DNA of 21,797 bases. Origin: a virus. Positions 1 to 6,038 of this stretch are shown here, piece by piece (the stretch's first letter is position 1; each line of letters begins with the position of its first letter). The notes beneath the pieces are model-generated. The model was not told the origin of the DNA. It saw nothing but the letters and a program-made list of their open reading frames with translations, and did not search any database. The stretch is taken from positions 1 to 21,797 of the IMG/VR virus record IMGVR_UViG_3300020220_000387; one strand, written 5' to 3'. Both the position numbers and the translations under genes were made by a program.

Positions 1-1
1 G

Positions 2-46
2 GACTATGATGAAATTTTTGAAGACGATGATGGTTACCCCGATTAA
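2..46 (+). CDS. 3' end of an unknown acidic protein (partial)
   Basis: Only the last 14 codons are inside the window, read in frame 2 and ending at TAA 44-46. The visible C-terminus, DYDEIFEDDDGYPD, is strongly acidic. The stop lies four bases before the thyX start codon, so this gene is probably the upstream member of the same transcript. Too little is present to name a family. Acidic tails of this kind are common on phage DNA-metabolism proteins, but that is only a weak hint. Confidence 0.5.
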   Translation, partial: DYDEIFEDDDGYPD

Positions 47-50
47 TTAA

Positions 51-686
51 ATGACAGTAAAACTTATTTCGATCACGCCCGATGCAGAAAAAACAATGGC
101 GTATGTTGCTAGAGTTAGCAACCCTGCGAATCAAGACAACGAAAACTATGCCAAGTTGCTTGCTTATTGCATTAAGCATAATCATTGGTCTGTTTTTGAG
201 CAGTCTTTTATGACTCTGGAGATTGAAACGACTCGTGGTATTGCAGCTCAAATTCTTCGCCACCGTTCATTCACCTATCAAGAATTTTCACAGCGTTATG
301 CAGATTCTTCTCTACTGAGTGATTATATTCCTGTGCCTGAACTTCGTCGTCAGGACACTAAGAATCGTCAGAACTCCATTGATGATATTGCTGAGTATGA
401 GAAACTGACATTGCAGAGTAAGATTCAAGATCATTTTGCACACTCTATGCGCCTCTACAAGGAACTTCTGGATCATGGTGTGGCAAAAGAGTGTGCAAGG
501 TTTGTACTGCCTTTAGCGACGCCTACACGCATCTATATGACGGGTTCCTGCCGCTCTTGGATTCACTACATCAATCTTCGCTCAGCTAATGGTACTCAAA
601 AAGAACATATGGATATTGCACTAGCATGTAAGGAAGTCTTCAAAGAACAGTTTCCTTCAGTGGCAGAGGCACTTGAATGGAAGTAG
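51..686 (+). CDS. thyX: FAD-dependent thymidylate synthase ThyX
   Basis: Flavin-dependent thymidylate synthase converts dUMP to dTMP using methylene-tetrahydrofolate and NADPH, supplying thymidine nucleotides for phage DNA synthesis in the host cytoplasm. The 211-residue length fits the family. The signature motif is present at residues 70-83 as RHRSFTYQEFSQRY, satisfying the RHR-x7-S pattern with R70, H71, R72 and S80. Two positions differ from the usual consensus RHRxxSxNExSxRY (Thr75 for Ser, Gln77 for Asn), both mild changes. The ATG at 51 follows the preceding stop by four bases. The gene overlaps the next one by 10 bases, which suggests translational coupling. ThyX is frequent in marine T4-like cyanophages. 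Confidence 0.95.
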   Translation: MTVKLISITPDAEKTMAYVARVSNPANQDNENYAKLLAYCIKHNHWSVFEQSFMTLEIETTRGIAAQILRHRSFTYQEFSQRYADSSLLSDYIPVPELRRQDTKNRQNSIDDIAEYEKLTLQSKIQDHFAHSMRLYKELLDHGVAKECARFVLPLATPTRIYMTGSCRSWIHYINLRSANGTQKEHMDIALACKEVFKEQFPSVAEALEWK

Positions 687-1231
687 ACTATTCCTATGTT
701 TCAGATTTAATAATCGCTAGAAATATAGTAGCAATTTTTCAAGGAAAATCTGAAGCTGGTCCTCGTGCTTTGGGAAATCGTTCAATTCTTTATGATCCCA
801 GAGATCCGAATGGAAAGAATCATGTAAACAGAATTAAAAAACGGGAGTGGTTTAGACCATTTGCGGGAACAATTCTAAAAGAACATGTACATCAATGGTT
901 TGATATGGCAGGACTAAAGGAGAGTCCTTTTATGATGTATGCTGTTGATGCACACCTTGATGCAGTTCCTCACATTCCTGCTATTTTGCATGTCGATTGG
1001 ACTTGTAGAATACAAACAGTAACTCAAGAACAAAATTATCATTATTATAATCTGATAGAATCTTTCTATCAGAAAACTGGTGTTCCAATATTGTTTAATA
1101 CCTCATTTAATCTTGGCGGCGAAGTTTTAGTTGAAACTTTAAATGATGCTATAGATACGTTGAAAAGATCTGAGATTGAGTATTTGTTTTTACCAGAAGA
1201 AATGCGACTGGTTGTAGAGGAGAATAAGTAA
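677..1231 (+). CDS. Carbamoyltransferase, C-terminal half (NodU/TobZ family), separate gene
   Basis: This 184-residue protein matches only the C-terminal domain of NodU/CmcH/TobZ-type O-carbamoyltransferases. Visible landmarks are the family block GKSEAGPRALGNRSILYDPR near residues 23-42, the downstream RPFAGTILKEH block near residue 60, and GVPILFNTSFN near residue 135. The N-terminal half is encoded by the next gene, so the two halves are present but in reversed order. It starts inside the thyX 3' end (10-base overlap) and its TAA shares one base with the next ATG (TAATG), so the two halves are probably translated together and form a two-subunit enzyme. Family members transfer carbamoyl from carbamoyl phosphate, through carbamoyl-AMP, to a hydroxyl group; the substrate here is unknown. 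Confidence 0.85.
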   Translation: MEVDYSYVSDLIIARNIVAIFQGKSEAGPRALGNRSILYDPRDPNGKNHVNRIKKREWFRPFAGTILKEHVHQWFDMAGLKESPFMMYAVDAHLDAVPHIPAILHVDWTCRIQTVTQEQNYHYYNLIESFYQKTGVPILFNTSFNLGGEVLVETLNDAIDTLKRSEIEYLFLPEEMRLVVEENK

Positions 1232-2283
1232 TGTATATTCTTGGTATAAACATATCTCATGATTCTTCTACGTGTTTACTTCAAGATGGAGAGCTTATCT
1301 TCTATCGAGAATTCGAAAGGAATTCAAAGGTAAAAGGTAATAGAATTCTTGAAAGCGATCCTTTTTTGTTTTATCATAGTGAAGATATAAAACAGCACAC
1401 AACTTTTGTTGACTATGTAATATTTTCTACTTGGGAAAATCGTCTTGATCAGCAGAGGATTGCTTTTATATTGAATCAATTAAAAAATTTTGGATTGGAA
1501 TGGGGTAACGTTGTCTTCAATGCAAGCGATCACCATTTATATCATGCTTCTAACGCAGCCTTTTCTTCAGGATTTGATGAATGTGCTTGCTTAATTATTG
1601 ACGGCTCAGGATCTTGTTTGAAATCTGAAGACAGTAATCCATTCAGAGAAATTGAATCAGTATATTCTTTTAATTATTCTCAAGGATTGAGAACAAAATT
1701 TAAACATTATTCTAGATCAAGTGATGGTCTTTATACAGACTTTGAAATTAAAAACCAAGATGATTATATTGTAGTTCTTTCGGATTCTATAAGTTGTGGA
1801 AAATTATTTAATACCTTTTCATATGGACTGGGATATAAAGGTGTAGGTGATTCTGGTAAAATAATGGGATTGGCTTCTTATGGTAGACATGTTGATACTT
1901 ATGGAAGTTGGTTTAATAGAATTTTTGATATTGAAATTACAAATAACAATACAATAATTCCACTCTCAAAGATGATTGGTAATTTACCACTTCAAGATCA
2001 ACAAGATGTCTTAAAGACTCTTCAAGAAGAAACTAAAAATCATACAATACATCTTATTGAAAAGGCACTGGATCTATGCAATACAAACAATATTGTTTTA
2101 TCTGGAGGATATTTTTTGAACTGCGTGAATAATTATCATTATCTAAGGTCATTTCCAAAAGTTAATTTTTACGTTGATCCAATCGCACATGATGGCGGTA
2201 CATCTATTGGCGCAGCAAAATATTTGTGGTATGATATGACCAAAGATAAAACCATCAGAAAACTCGATACACTTTATCTCTAA
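1231..2283 (+). CDS. Carbamoyltransferase, N-terminal half (NodU/TobZ family), separate gene
   Basis: This 350-residue protein is the N-terminal ASKHA/Kae1-like domain of a NodU/TobZ-type carbamoyltransferase. Landmarks in order: GINISHDSSTCLLQDGEL at the N-terminus; the metal-binding-type block HHLYHASNAAFSSGF near residues 101-115 followed by LIIDGSGS; GDSGKIMGLASYG near residue 207; LSGGYFLNCVNN near residue 291; and DPIAHDGGTSIGAA near residue 317. It stops at KLDTLYL, about where the linker to the C-terminal domain would begin in a one-piece enzyme. That missing domain is the preceding gene. Together they total 534 residues, close to usual full-length family members. In this family the N-terminal domain makes the carbamoyl-adenylate. 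No frameshift or internal stop is visible. Confidence 0.88.
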   Translation: MYILGINISHDSSTCLLQDGELIFYREFERNSKVKGNRILESDPFLFYHSEDIKQHTTFVDYVIFSTWENRLDQQRIAFILNQLKNFGLEWGNVVFNASDHHLYHASNAAFSSGFDECACLIIDGSGSCLKSEDSNPFREIESVYSFNYSQGLRTKFKHYSRSSDGLYTDFEIKNQDDYIVVLSDSISCGKLFNTFSYGLGYKGVGDSGKIMGLASYGRHVDTYGSWFNRIFDIEITNNNTIIPLSKMIGNLPLQDQQDVLKTLQEETKNHTIHLIEKALDLCNTNNIVLSGGYFLNCVNNYHYLRSFPKVNFYVDPIAHDGGTSIGAAKYLWYDMTKDKTIRKLDTLYL

Positions 2284-2286
2284 ATA
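2280..2286 (+). promoter_or_regulatory. Candidate late promoter CTAAATA before the FmdB-like gene
   Basis: CTAAATA overlaps the stop codon of the carbamoyltransferase N-half gene and lies 22 bases before the next ATG. The T4 late consensus is TATAAATA, and CTAAATA-type variants have been proposed as late promoters in T4-like cyanophages. The same heptamer occurs before three other genes in this window, which supports a function, but this is AT-rich DNA and chance matches are expected. Confidence 0.45.
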
Positions 2287-2308
2287 ACATTACATATTAT
2301 TTCAGATT

Positions 2309-2554
2309 ATGGCAATTTATCCTATTATTCATGTAGAGACAGGTGAAAAAAGAGAAATCGAAATGAGTGTTCATGAAATTACTCAATGGTACAAAGACAA
2401 TCCCGAATGGAAAAGGGATTGGTCTGAAGGATGTGCATCCGCAGGCGAAGTGGGTGAGTGGGCAGACAAGCTCATTCAAAAAAACCCAGGGTGGAATGAC
2501 GTATTAAGAAAGGCTTCTAAAGCACCAGGATCAAAAGTTAGACCTTTTAAATAG
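2309..2554 (+). CDS. Small FmdB-like phage protein, cysteine-poor, function unknown
   Basis: This 81-residue protein opens with MAIYPIIHVETGEKREIEMS, which resembles the start of short FmdB-type zinc-ribbon proteins common in T4-like cyanophages (usual pattern: MPxY-x-CxxCG, or in phage forms a TGE-x-F/R-E-x-x-MS turn, then a 'DVL' segment). The paired cysteines of the zinc ribbon are absent; only Cys at about residue 42 is present. The C-terminal GWNDVLRKASKAPGSK segment matches the usual ending of the phage forms. It lies one base before phoH and follows a CTAAATA motif. Its role is unknown; the family link rests on pattern recall and is only moderately sure. Confidence 0.6.
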   Translation: MAIYPIIHVETGEKREIEMSVHEITQWYKDNPEWKRDWSEGCASAGEVGEWADKLIQKNPGWNDVLRKASKAPGSKVRPFK

Positions 2555-2555
2555 T

Positions 2556-3317
2556 ATGCCAAGAAAAAAATCAGCAGGGATCGGAACCAGTCCAGTTCCC
2601 TTTGGAATGAGCAACAAGATGATGAAGAGAAAGAAACCAATTAATCTCGATTACATCAGAGCTATTGATCCTCTTACAGATAATCAGGAACGTTTATTTG
2701 ATGCTTATGATGAGGGTAAAAATGTTGTTGCCTATGGTGCAGCAGGTACAGGTAAAACATTTATCACACTCTACAATGCATTGTTAGATGTTTTGAATGA
2801 AAAATCTCCTTACGAGAAGATCTATATTGTCCGCTCACTGGTAGCAACTCGTGAGATTGGTTTCCTTCCTGGAGATCATGAAGATAAGTCTTCGCTGTAT
2901 CAGATTCCATATAAGAACATGGTGAAATACATGTTCCAGATGCCTACGGAAACTGATTTTGAAATGCTCTATGGAAATCTAAAGAATCAAGGAACAATTA
3001 GTTTTTGGAGTACATCATTCATTCGTGGTACAACTCTTGATAATGCAGTTATCATCGTAGATGAATTCCAAAACTTGAATTTCCACGAACTTGATTCAAT
3101 CATTACTCGTGTTGGTGAGAATACTAAGATCATGTTCTGTGGTGATGCAACTCAGAGTGATTTGGTAAAGACAAATGAAAAAAATGGTATCATTGATTTC
3201 ATAAGAATTCTTCATCAAATGCCTTCGATGGAACTGATTGAGTTTGGATTGGAAGATATTGTAAGATCTGGTCTCTGTAAGGAATACCTCGTAGCGAAGG
3301 CCGAACTTGGAATGTAA
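2556..3317 (+). CDS. phoH: PhoH-family P-loop ATPase
   Basis: This 253-residue protein has the PhoH core of a RecA-like/SF1-type ATPase. Walker A is GAAGTGKT at residues 61-68, Walker B is VIIVDE at 165-170 (Asp169, Glu170), and a sensor-like block KIMFCGDATQSDL begins at residue 191. The first 40 residues are basic and look unstructured. PhoH is a very common marine phage gene and its biochemical role in phages is not settled; RNA or nucleic-acid metabolism and phosphate-stress links have been proposed. It begins one base after the preceding stop and ends in a TAATG overlap with the next gene, so it is within one transcript. Length and motif order are normal for cyanophage PhoH. Confidence 0.95.
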   Translation: MPRKKSAGIGTSPVPFGMSNKMMKRKKPINLDYIRAIDPLTDNQERLFDAYDEGKNVVAYGAAGTGKTFITLYNALLDVLNEKSPYEKIYIVRSLVATREIGFLPGDHEDKSSLYQIPYKNMVKYMFQMPTETDFEMLYGNLKNQGTISFWSTSFIRGTTLDNAVIIVDEFQNLNFHELDSIITRVGENTKIMFCGDATQSDLVKTNEKNGIIDFIRILHQMPSMELIEFGLEDIVRSGLCKEYLVAKAELGM

Positions 3318-3982
3318 TGGCAAATGTGAAAGTATATTATCTTGATCTTCATCAAGATAATCATGGTGAGCAACTGTTGTATAGAGAAAGAGATCTATAT
3401 GATAATCGCTATGTATATACTCAATGTCCCGCATTCAATCATAAAAGTAATAGAACTTTTGTTGGATTTTCTCCAATTGATTTTACAATTAAAATAGATA
3501 GAAATCGTAAATTAGTTCTATCAGATAATGAAAACTATCTTCATTATGATATGGAGCATTTGTTTTCTCCAAATCCAGTATTCCAATTGTCATTTCCAAA
3601 ATTTTTGTTTTGGACTAAAGAACCAAATGTTTGGTTCGAATACAAAGATCATCCAATGACATCTCTGAATAATAATTTTATTGGCATTGGTGGATGGTTT
3701 AATTTATCAAATTGGCCAAGATCCATGAGCAATGCTTTTACAGTTGTCGATGAGCAAAAACCTGTTATAATTAAGAAGGGAGATCCACTTTTTAGAGTTT
3801 CCTTTTACCCACCAGATTTAAATTCTGGTATTATTCTTAAAAAAATAACCGATCCAGAAAAAATAAATCAAATTTTAGAAAAATATCATTCGATAGGTAA
3901 AGTCAAATCAAACTGGATTAGTAAATTATTTACTAAAACTAATATTAAAAAGTGCCCATTTAAATTTTTATACGACCGATGA
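3317..3982 (+). CDS. Conserved-looking protein of unknown function (221 aa)
   Basis: I do not recognise this protein with confidence. It is rich in aromatic residues and asparagine, with segments such as LFWTKEPNVWFEYKDHP near residue 95 and FIGIGGWFNLSNWPRSMSN near residue 115, then KPVIIKKGDPLFRVSFYPPD near residue 150. The 'KGDPLFRV' type ending recalls DUF6065-like phage or bacterial proteins, but that is a guess. No signal peptide, membrane segment or P-loop is visible. A basic C-terminus (KLFTKTNIKK) closes the protein. It overlaps phoH by one base (TAATG) and the exonuclease gene by four bases (ATGA), so it is translated as part of the same DNA-metabolism block. Confidence 0.8.
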   Translation: MANVKVYYLDLHQDNHGEQLLYRERDLYDNRYVYTQCPAFNHKSNRTFVGFSPIDFTIKIDRNRKLVLSDNENYLHYDMEHLFSPNPVFQLSFPKFLFWTKEPNVWFEYKDHPMTSLNNNFIGIGGWFNLSNWPRSMSNAFTVVDEQKPVIIKKGDPLFRVSFYPPDLNSGIILKKITDPEKINQILEKYHSIGKVKSNWISKLFTKTNIKKCPFKFLYDR

Positions 3983-4662
3983 CATTTAATCATGTAGAGC
4001 TTGATCTCCCCAGATTAGAGAGAGACACTATCGATGGTGTAAGATATTATACTGTTCCTGGTGAGTCTGACACATTTAAGTTAGTCTCAATTACTTCTGT
4101 GATCAGTCACTTTAACAAAGACTTTTTTTCTTCTTGGAGAAAGAAAGTTGGTGACGCAGAAGCGGATCGTATCACACGTAAGGCCACTTCAAGAGGAACT
4201 GATACTCATACTTTGATTGAACAGTATCTTCGCAACATGGACTGCATCTCAGACGTTCTTCCTATTTCTGAGATGTTGTTTCAGATTTCAATACCAGAGT
4301 TGAAACGTATAAATAATATTCATGCGCTAGAAGATTCTCTTTACAGTAAATATCTTGGTGTCGCTGGTACTGTAGATTGTATTGCAGAGCATGATGGAGA
4401 ACTTTCTATCATTGACTTTAAGACTTCCAAAAAACCAAAGCCAAAAGAATGGATTGAGCATTACTTTGTTCAGTGTGCAGCATATGCGTGTATGCTTCAC
4501 GAATTAACAGGATTATCTGTTAAAAAGTTCGTGATCATTATGACTTGCGAAACTGGAGAATGCGTAATCTACGAAGAACGAGATAAGGGAAAATATATTC
4601 GTCTTCTAACTCAATATATTAAAAAATTTGTCACAGATAAGTTGTCCAGTCTTGACAAATAA
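3979..4662 (+). CDS. RecB/Cas4-type PD-(D/E)XK exonuclease
   Basis: This 227-residue protein carries the motif set of the RecB/Cas4-like PD-(D/E)XK nuclease fold: a helix with H77 (RGTDTHTLIEQY), D133 in GTVD, the catalytic IIDFKTS block with D146 and K148, and the QxxxY motif (Q165, Y169). Such enzymes use metal ions to cut DNA, often as exonucleases. In T4-like cyanophages a gene of this type near phoH and the 33-59-32 cluster is usually annotated as a phage exonuclease; degradation of host DNA or recombination are plausible roles. It overlaps the previous gene by four bases. Its last codons contain the -35 box of the promoter for gene 33. Confidence 0.85.
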   Translation: MTFNHVELDLPRLERDTIDGVRYYTVPGESDTFKLVSITSVISHFNKDFFSSWRKKVGDAEADRITRKATSRGTDTHTLIEQYLRNMDCISDVLPISEMLFQISIPELKRINNIHALEDSLYSKYLGVAGTVDCIAEHDGELSIIDFKTSKKPKPKEWIEHYFVQCAAYACMLHELTGLSVKKFVIIMTCETGECVIYEERDKGKYIRLLTQYIKKFVTDKLSSLDK

Positions 4663-4680
4663 TAAGTTATGTATTATGAT
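4652..4680 (+). promoter_or_regulatory. Sigma70-type promoter before gene 33
   Basis: A perfect -35 box TTGACA (4652-4657) is followed after exactly 17 bases by TATGAT (4675-4680), one base from the -10 consensus TATAAT. The predicted transcription start near 4687 is about 14 bases before the gene 33 ATG. The -35 box lies within the last codons of the exonuclease gene. This would let host RNA polymerase start the 33-59-DUF1825-32 cluster independently of the late system, which makes sense because gp33 is itself needed for late transcription. Confidence 0.65.
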
Positions 4681-4700
4681 GATCAAAATTCTTGTTATAA

Positions 4701-4982
4701 ATGTACGTTAATCTTTTAGATCCTATGCAGAACGAACTCGAAAAAGTATTCGAAGATAAGTTTTTCTGCCAATCAAAATTTGCTCAAGAAATTGAGAGTC
4801 TCGTGCATAGTGATTTAAACATGAACTATATCGATGCTATCGTGTATTTCTGCGAAAAAAATAGCATTGATTTAGAAAGCGTTCCTAAGTTGATCTCAAA
4901 ACCACTTAAGGAAAAGATTAAGTATGAAGCAATGCAATTAAACTTTCTGAAGCGTAGTTCAAGAGCCAGACTGGTATTCTAA
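4701..4982 (+). CDS. 33: gp33-like late promoter transcription co-activator
   Basis: In T4, gp33 links the sliding clamp gp45 and the late sigma factor gp55 to host RNA polymerase and is needed for late transcription. This 93-residue protein aligns by eye with the conserved core of T4 gp33: the segment NMNYIDAIVYFCEKNSIDLE (residues 34-53) corresponds to T4's GMSYLEATTAFLEENSIPE, and PLKEKIKYEAMQLNFLKRSS matches T4's IIEKIQSEAIDENLLRPS. Gene order 33-59-32 is the same as in T4, which strengthens the call. A sigma70-type promoter lies just upstream. The C-terminus RARLVF is short and hydrophobic, comparable to the clamp-binding tail of T4 gp33. Confidence 0.85.
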   Translation: MYVNLLDPMQNELEKVFEDKFFCQSKFAQEIESLVHSDLNMNYIDAIVYFCEKNSIDLESVPKLISKPLKEKIKYEAMQLNFLKRSSRARLVF

Positions 4983-5022
4983 ATTTAGCTTTTAATTCCA
5001 TTTTTGGTCGAAAAAAAACTCC

Positions 5023-5038
5023 GGCAAAAATTTTTGCC
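5023..5038. repeat. Perfect 16-base palindrome in the 33-59 gap
   Basis: GGCAAAAATTTTTGCC is a perfect inverted repeat in the 71-base gap between genes 33 and 59, 15 bases before the gp59 start. As RNA it could fold into a six-pair stem with an AAUU loop. A run of six T (5045-5050) follows after six bases, so it could act as a weak attenuator, a protein-binding site, or a translation-control element. It has no close match to a normal terminator because the stem is short and AT-rich. Confidence 0.5.
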
Positions 5039-5053
5039 CATTACTTTTTTCAA

Positions 5054-5650
5054 ATGATGCCCTTTGATACCTATAAAACCTATATTGCGCTGAAAAATCA
5101 CTTTACTCAACCTAATTATGATTACCAAAAGTATTGCGGAAAAATTAAAGCGAGTGTCCAGTCTTTTTACAAGCGAAAAGACAGATTCTGGTTCGAAAAA
5201 CTGTCCCGTAATAAAACTGACAAAGAAATTGAGGACTTTTTTGTCAGCAATTTTGTTATGGCCTCTGATCCTGCTAATTTGTGGGTTGGAAGTATTATTC
5301 GTGAAGGTGACCGAAATTACACAGAATGGCAAAAGAGGATTCAATCGCTAAGTTACGTTTTTAAGGAGGAAACGGAGCAATTGTTCTCTGAGAACAAATT
5401 TGAAGAAATCTTCGATTGTAAAAATGGTCATCCAGTAGTCCTTAAAAGATTCCTGAGCGGGAAAATTAGCCTGGAAACACTGGTGATCTATGATAGAATA
5501 TTCCTGTTCGGGAAAGACTTTGACAAAAAGTTAAAAGACCCGATTTGGGAGATTGTGAGTATGAAAATGAAAAAGTATTCTCCCTTTCTAAATATCGATG
5601 TATTCCGTTATCGTAAAATCTTGAAAGAAATTGTTGTAGGAGACCGATGA
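5054..5650 (+). CDS. 59: gp59-like DNA helicase loader
   Basis: T4 gp59 loads the gp41 replicative helicase onto forks and recombination intermediates coated with gp32. This 198-residue protein aligns with T4 gp59 from near its start: TYKTYIALKNHF with T4 VYKLYLMIKQHM, FYKRKDRFWFEKLSR with T4 YQKRRDKYFFQKLSE, and FVSNFV...LWVGSI with T4 FISNLV...AWIGDI. The position between 33 and 32 agrees with T4. Two ATG codons stand in tandem (5054 and 5057) and no clear ribosome binding site precedes them. The frame stays open upstream to 4958 but without ATG, GTG, TTG or CTG, so the start is the least certain part. It overlaps the next gene by four bases. Confidence 0.88.
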   Translation: MMPFDTYKTYIALKNHFTQPNYDYQKYCGKIKASVQSFYKRKDRFWFEKLSRNKTDKEIEDFFVSNFVMASDPANLWVGSIIREGDRNYTEWQKRIQSLSYVFKEETEQLFSENKFEEIFDCKNGHPVVLKRFLSGKISLETLVIYDRIFLFGKDFDKKLKDPIWEIVSMKMKKYSPFLNIDVFRYRKILKEIVVGDR

Positions 5651-5991
5651 GTTTTTTTGAATCCGAAGTTGTTCGTTCCGAGATGTCTGAAATTTCAGAA
5701 CTTCAGGAAGAAGTGTATCATAACGTGTTTAAGTTCTTCAAAATGACAAAGGAGGACAAAATTAAGCATGTTGACGTACTTCAGAAGTTACTGAACAAAC
5801 AACAAGTTCTCTACACAAGAATGAGTTTGTCTGATGATCCTGAAGCAAAAGCAATGAAGCAAAAAATTGCTGAATCTGCTTCGATGATGGGTCTTGAACC
5901 GAATGTTGATATGAACGTTATTTTTAGCAACATGTCAAAACTGATTGATGTGATGCGTGATCAGATTGACAAAAATGATCTGAAGGATTAG
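5647..5991 (+). CDS. DUF1825 family protein (cyanobacterial/cyanophage)
   Basis: This 114-residue protein begins MSFFESEVVRSEMSEISELQ, the characteristic opening of DUF1825, a family of small helical proteins found in cyanobacteria and T4-like cyanophages. It is predicted to be almost entirely helical and carries the QQVLYTRMSLSDDPEAKAMK segment near residues 58-77, which is also typical. The function is unknown. Its position between gp59 and gp32, with an ATGA overlap to gp59, suggests a link to replication or host-specific control of it. It is one of the better markers that the host is a cyanobacterium. Confidence 0.85.
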   Translation: MSFFESEVVRSEMSEISELQEEVYHNVFKFFKMTKEDKIKHVDVLQKLLNKQQVLYTRMSLSDDPEAKAMKQKIAESASMMGLEPNVDMNVIFSNMSKLIDVMRDQIDKNDLKD

Positions 5992-5999
5992 AATAACGG

Positions 6000-6038
6000 G
6001 GTACACAAAGGCCAAATCCAATTTATACGAGGTACACA
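6000..6038 (+). repeat. Repeated GGTACACA flanking the gene 32 leader
   Basis: GGTACACA occurs at 6000-6007 and again at 6031-6038, with starts 31 bases apart, in the 46-base gap before gene 32. The second copy lies between the ribosome binding sequence (CGAGG, 6028-6032) and the ATG at 6038. In T4, gp32 represses its own translation by binding its mRNA leader, so a repeated leader element is a reasonable candidate operator. This role is inferred only. Confidence 0.45.

Noticed and set aside
677-2283. Carbamoyltransferase halves as a frameshifted or broken single gene
   Set aside because: A frameshift or stop cannot reverse the order of the halves; both frames are intact with complete family blocks, so a two-gene arrangement is the better reading.
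4696-4703. TATAAATG resembling a T4 late promoter at gene 33
   Set aside because: It overlaps the gene 33 start codon, so a transcript from it would lack the start. The sigma70-type promoter just upstream explains the gene better.
5118-5351. A 77-codon + strand frame inside gene 59
   Set aside because: gp59 similarity covers the same bases in another frame, and this frame has no ribosome binding site or recognisable content.
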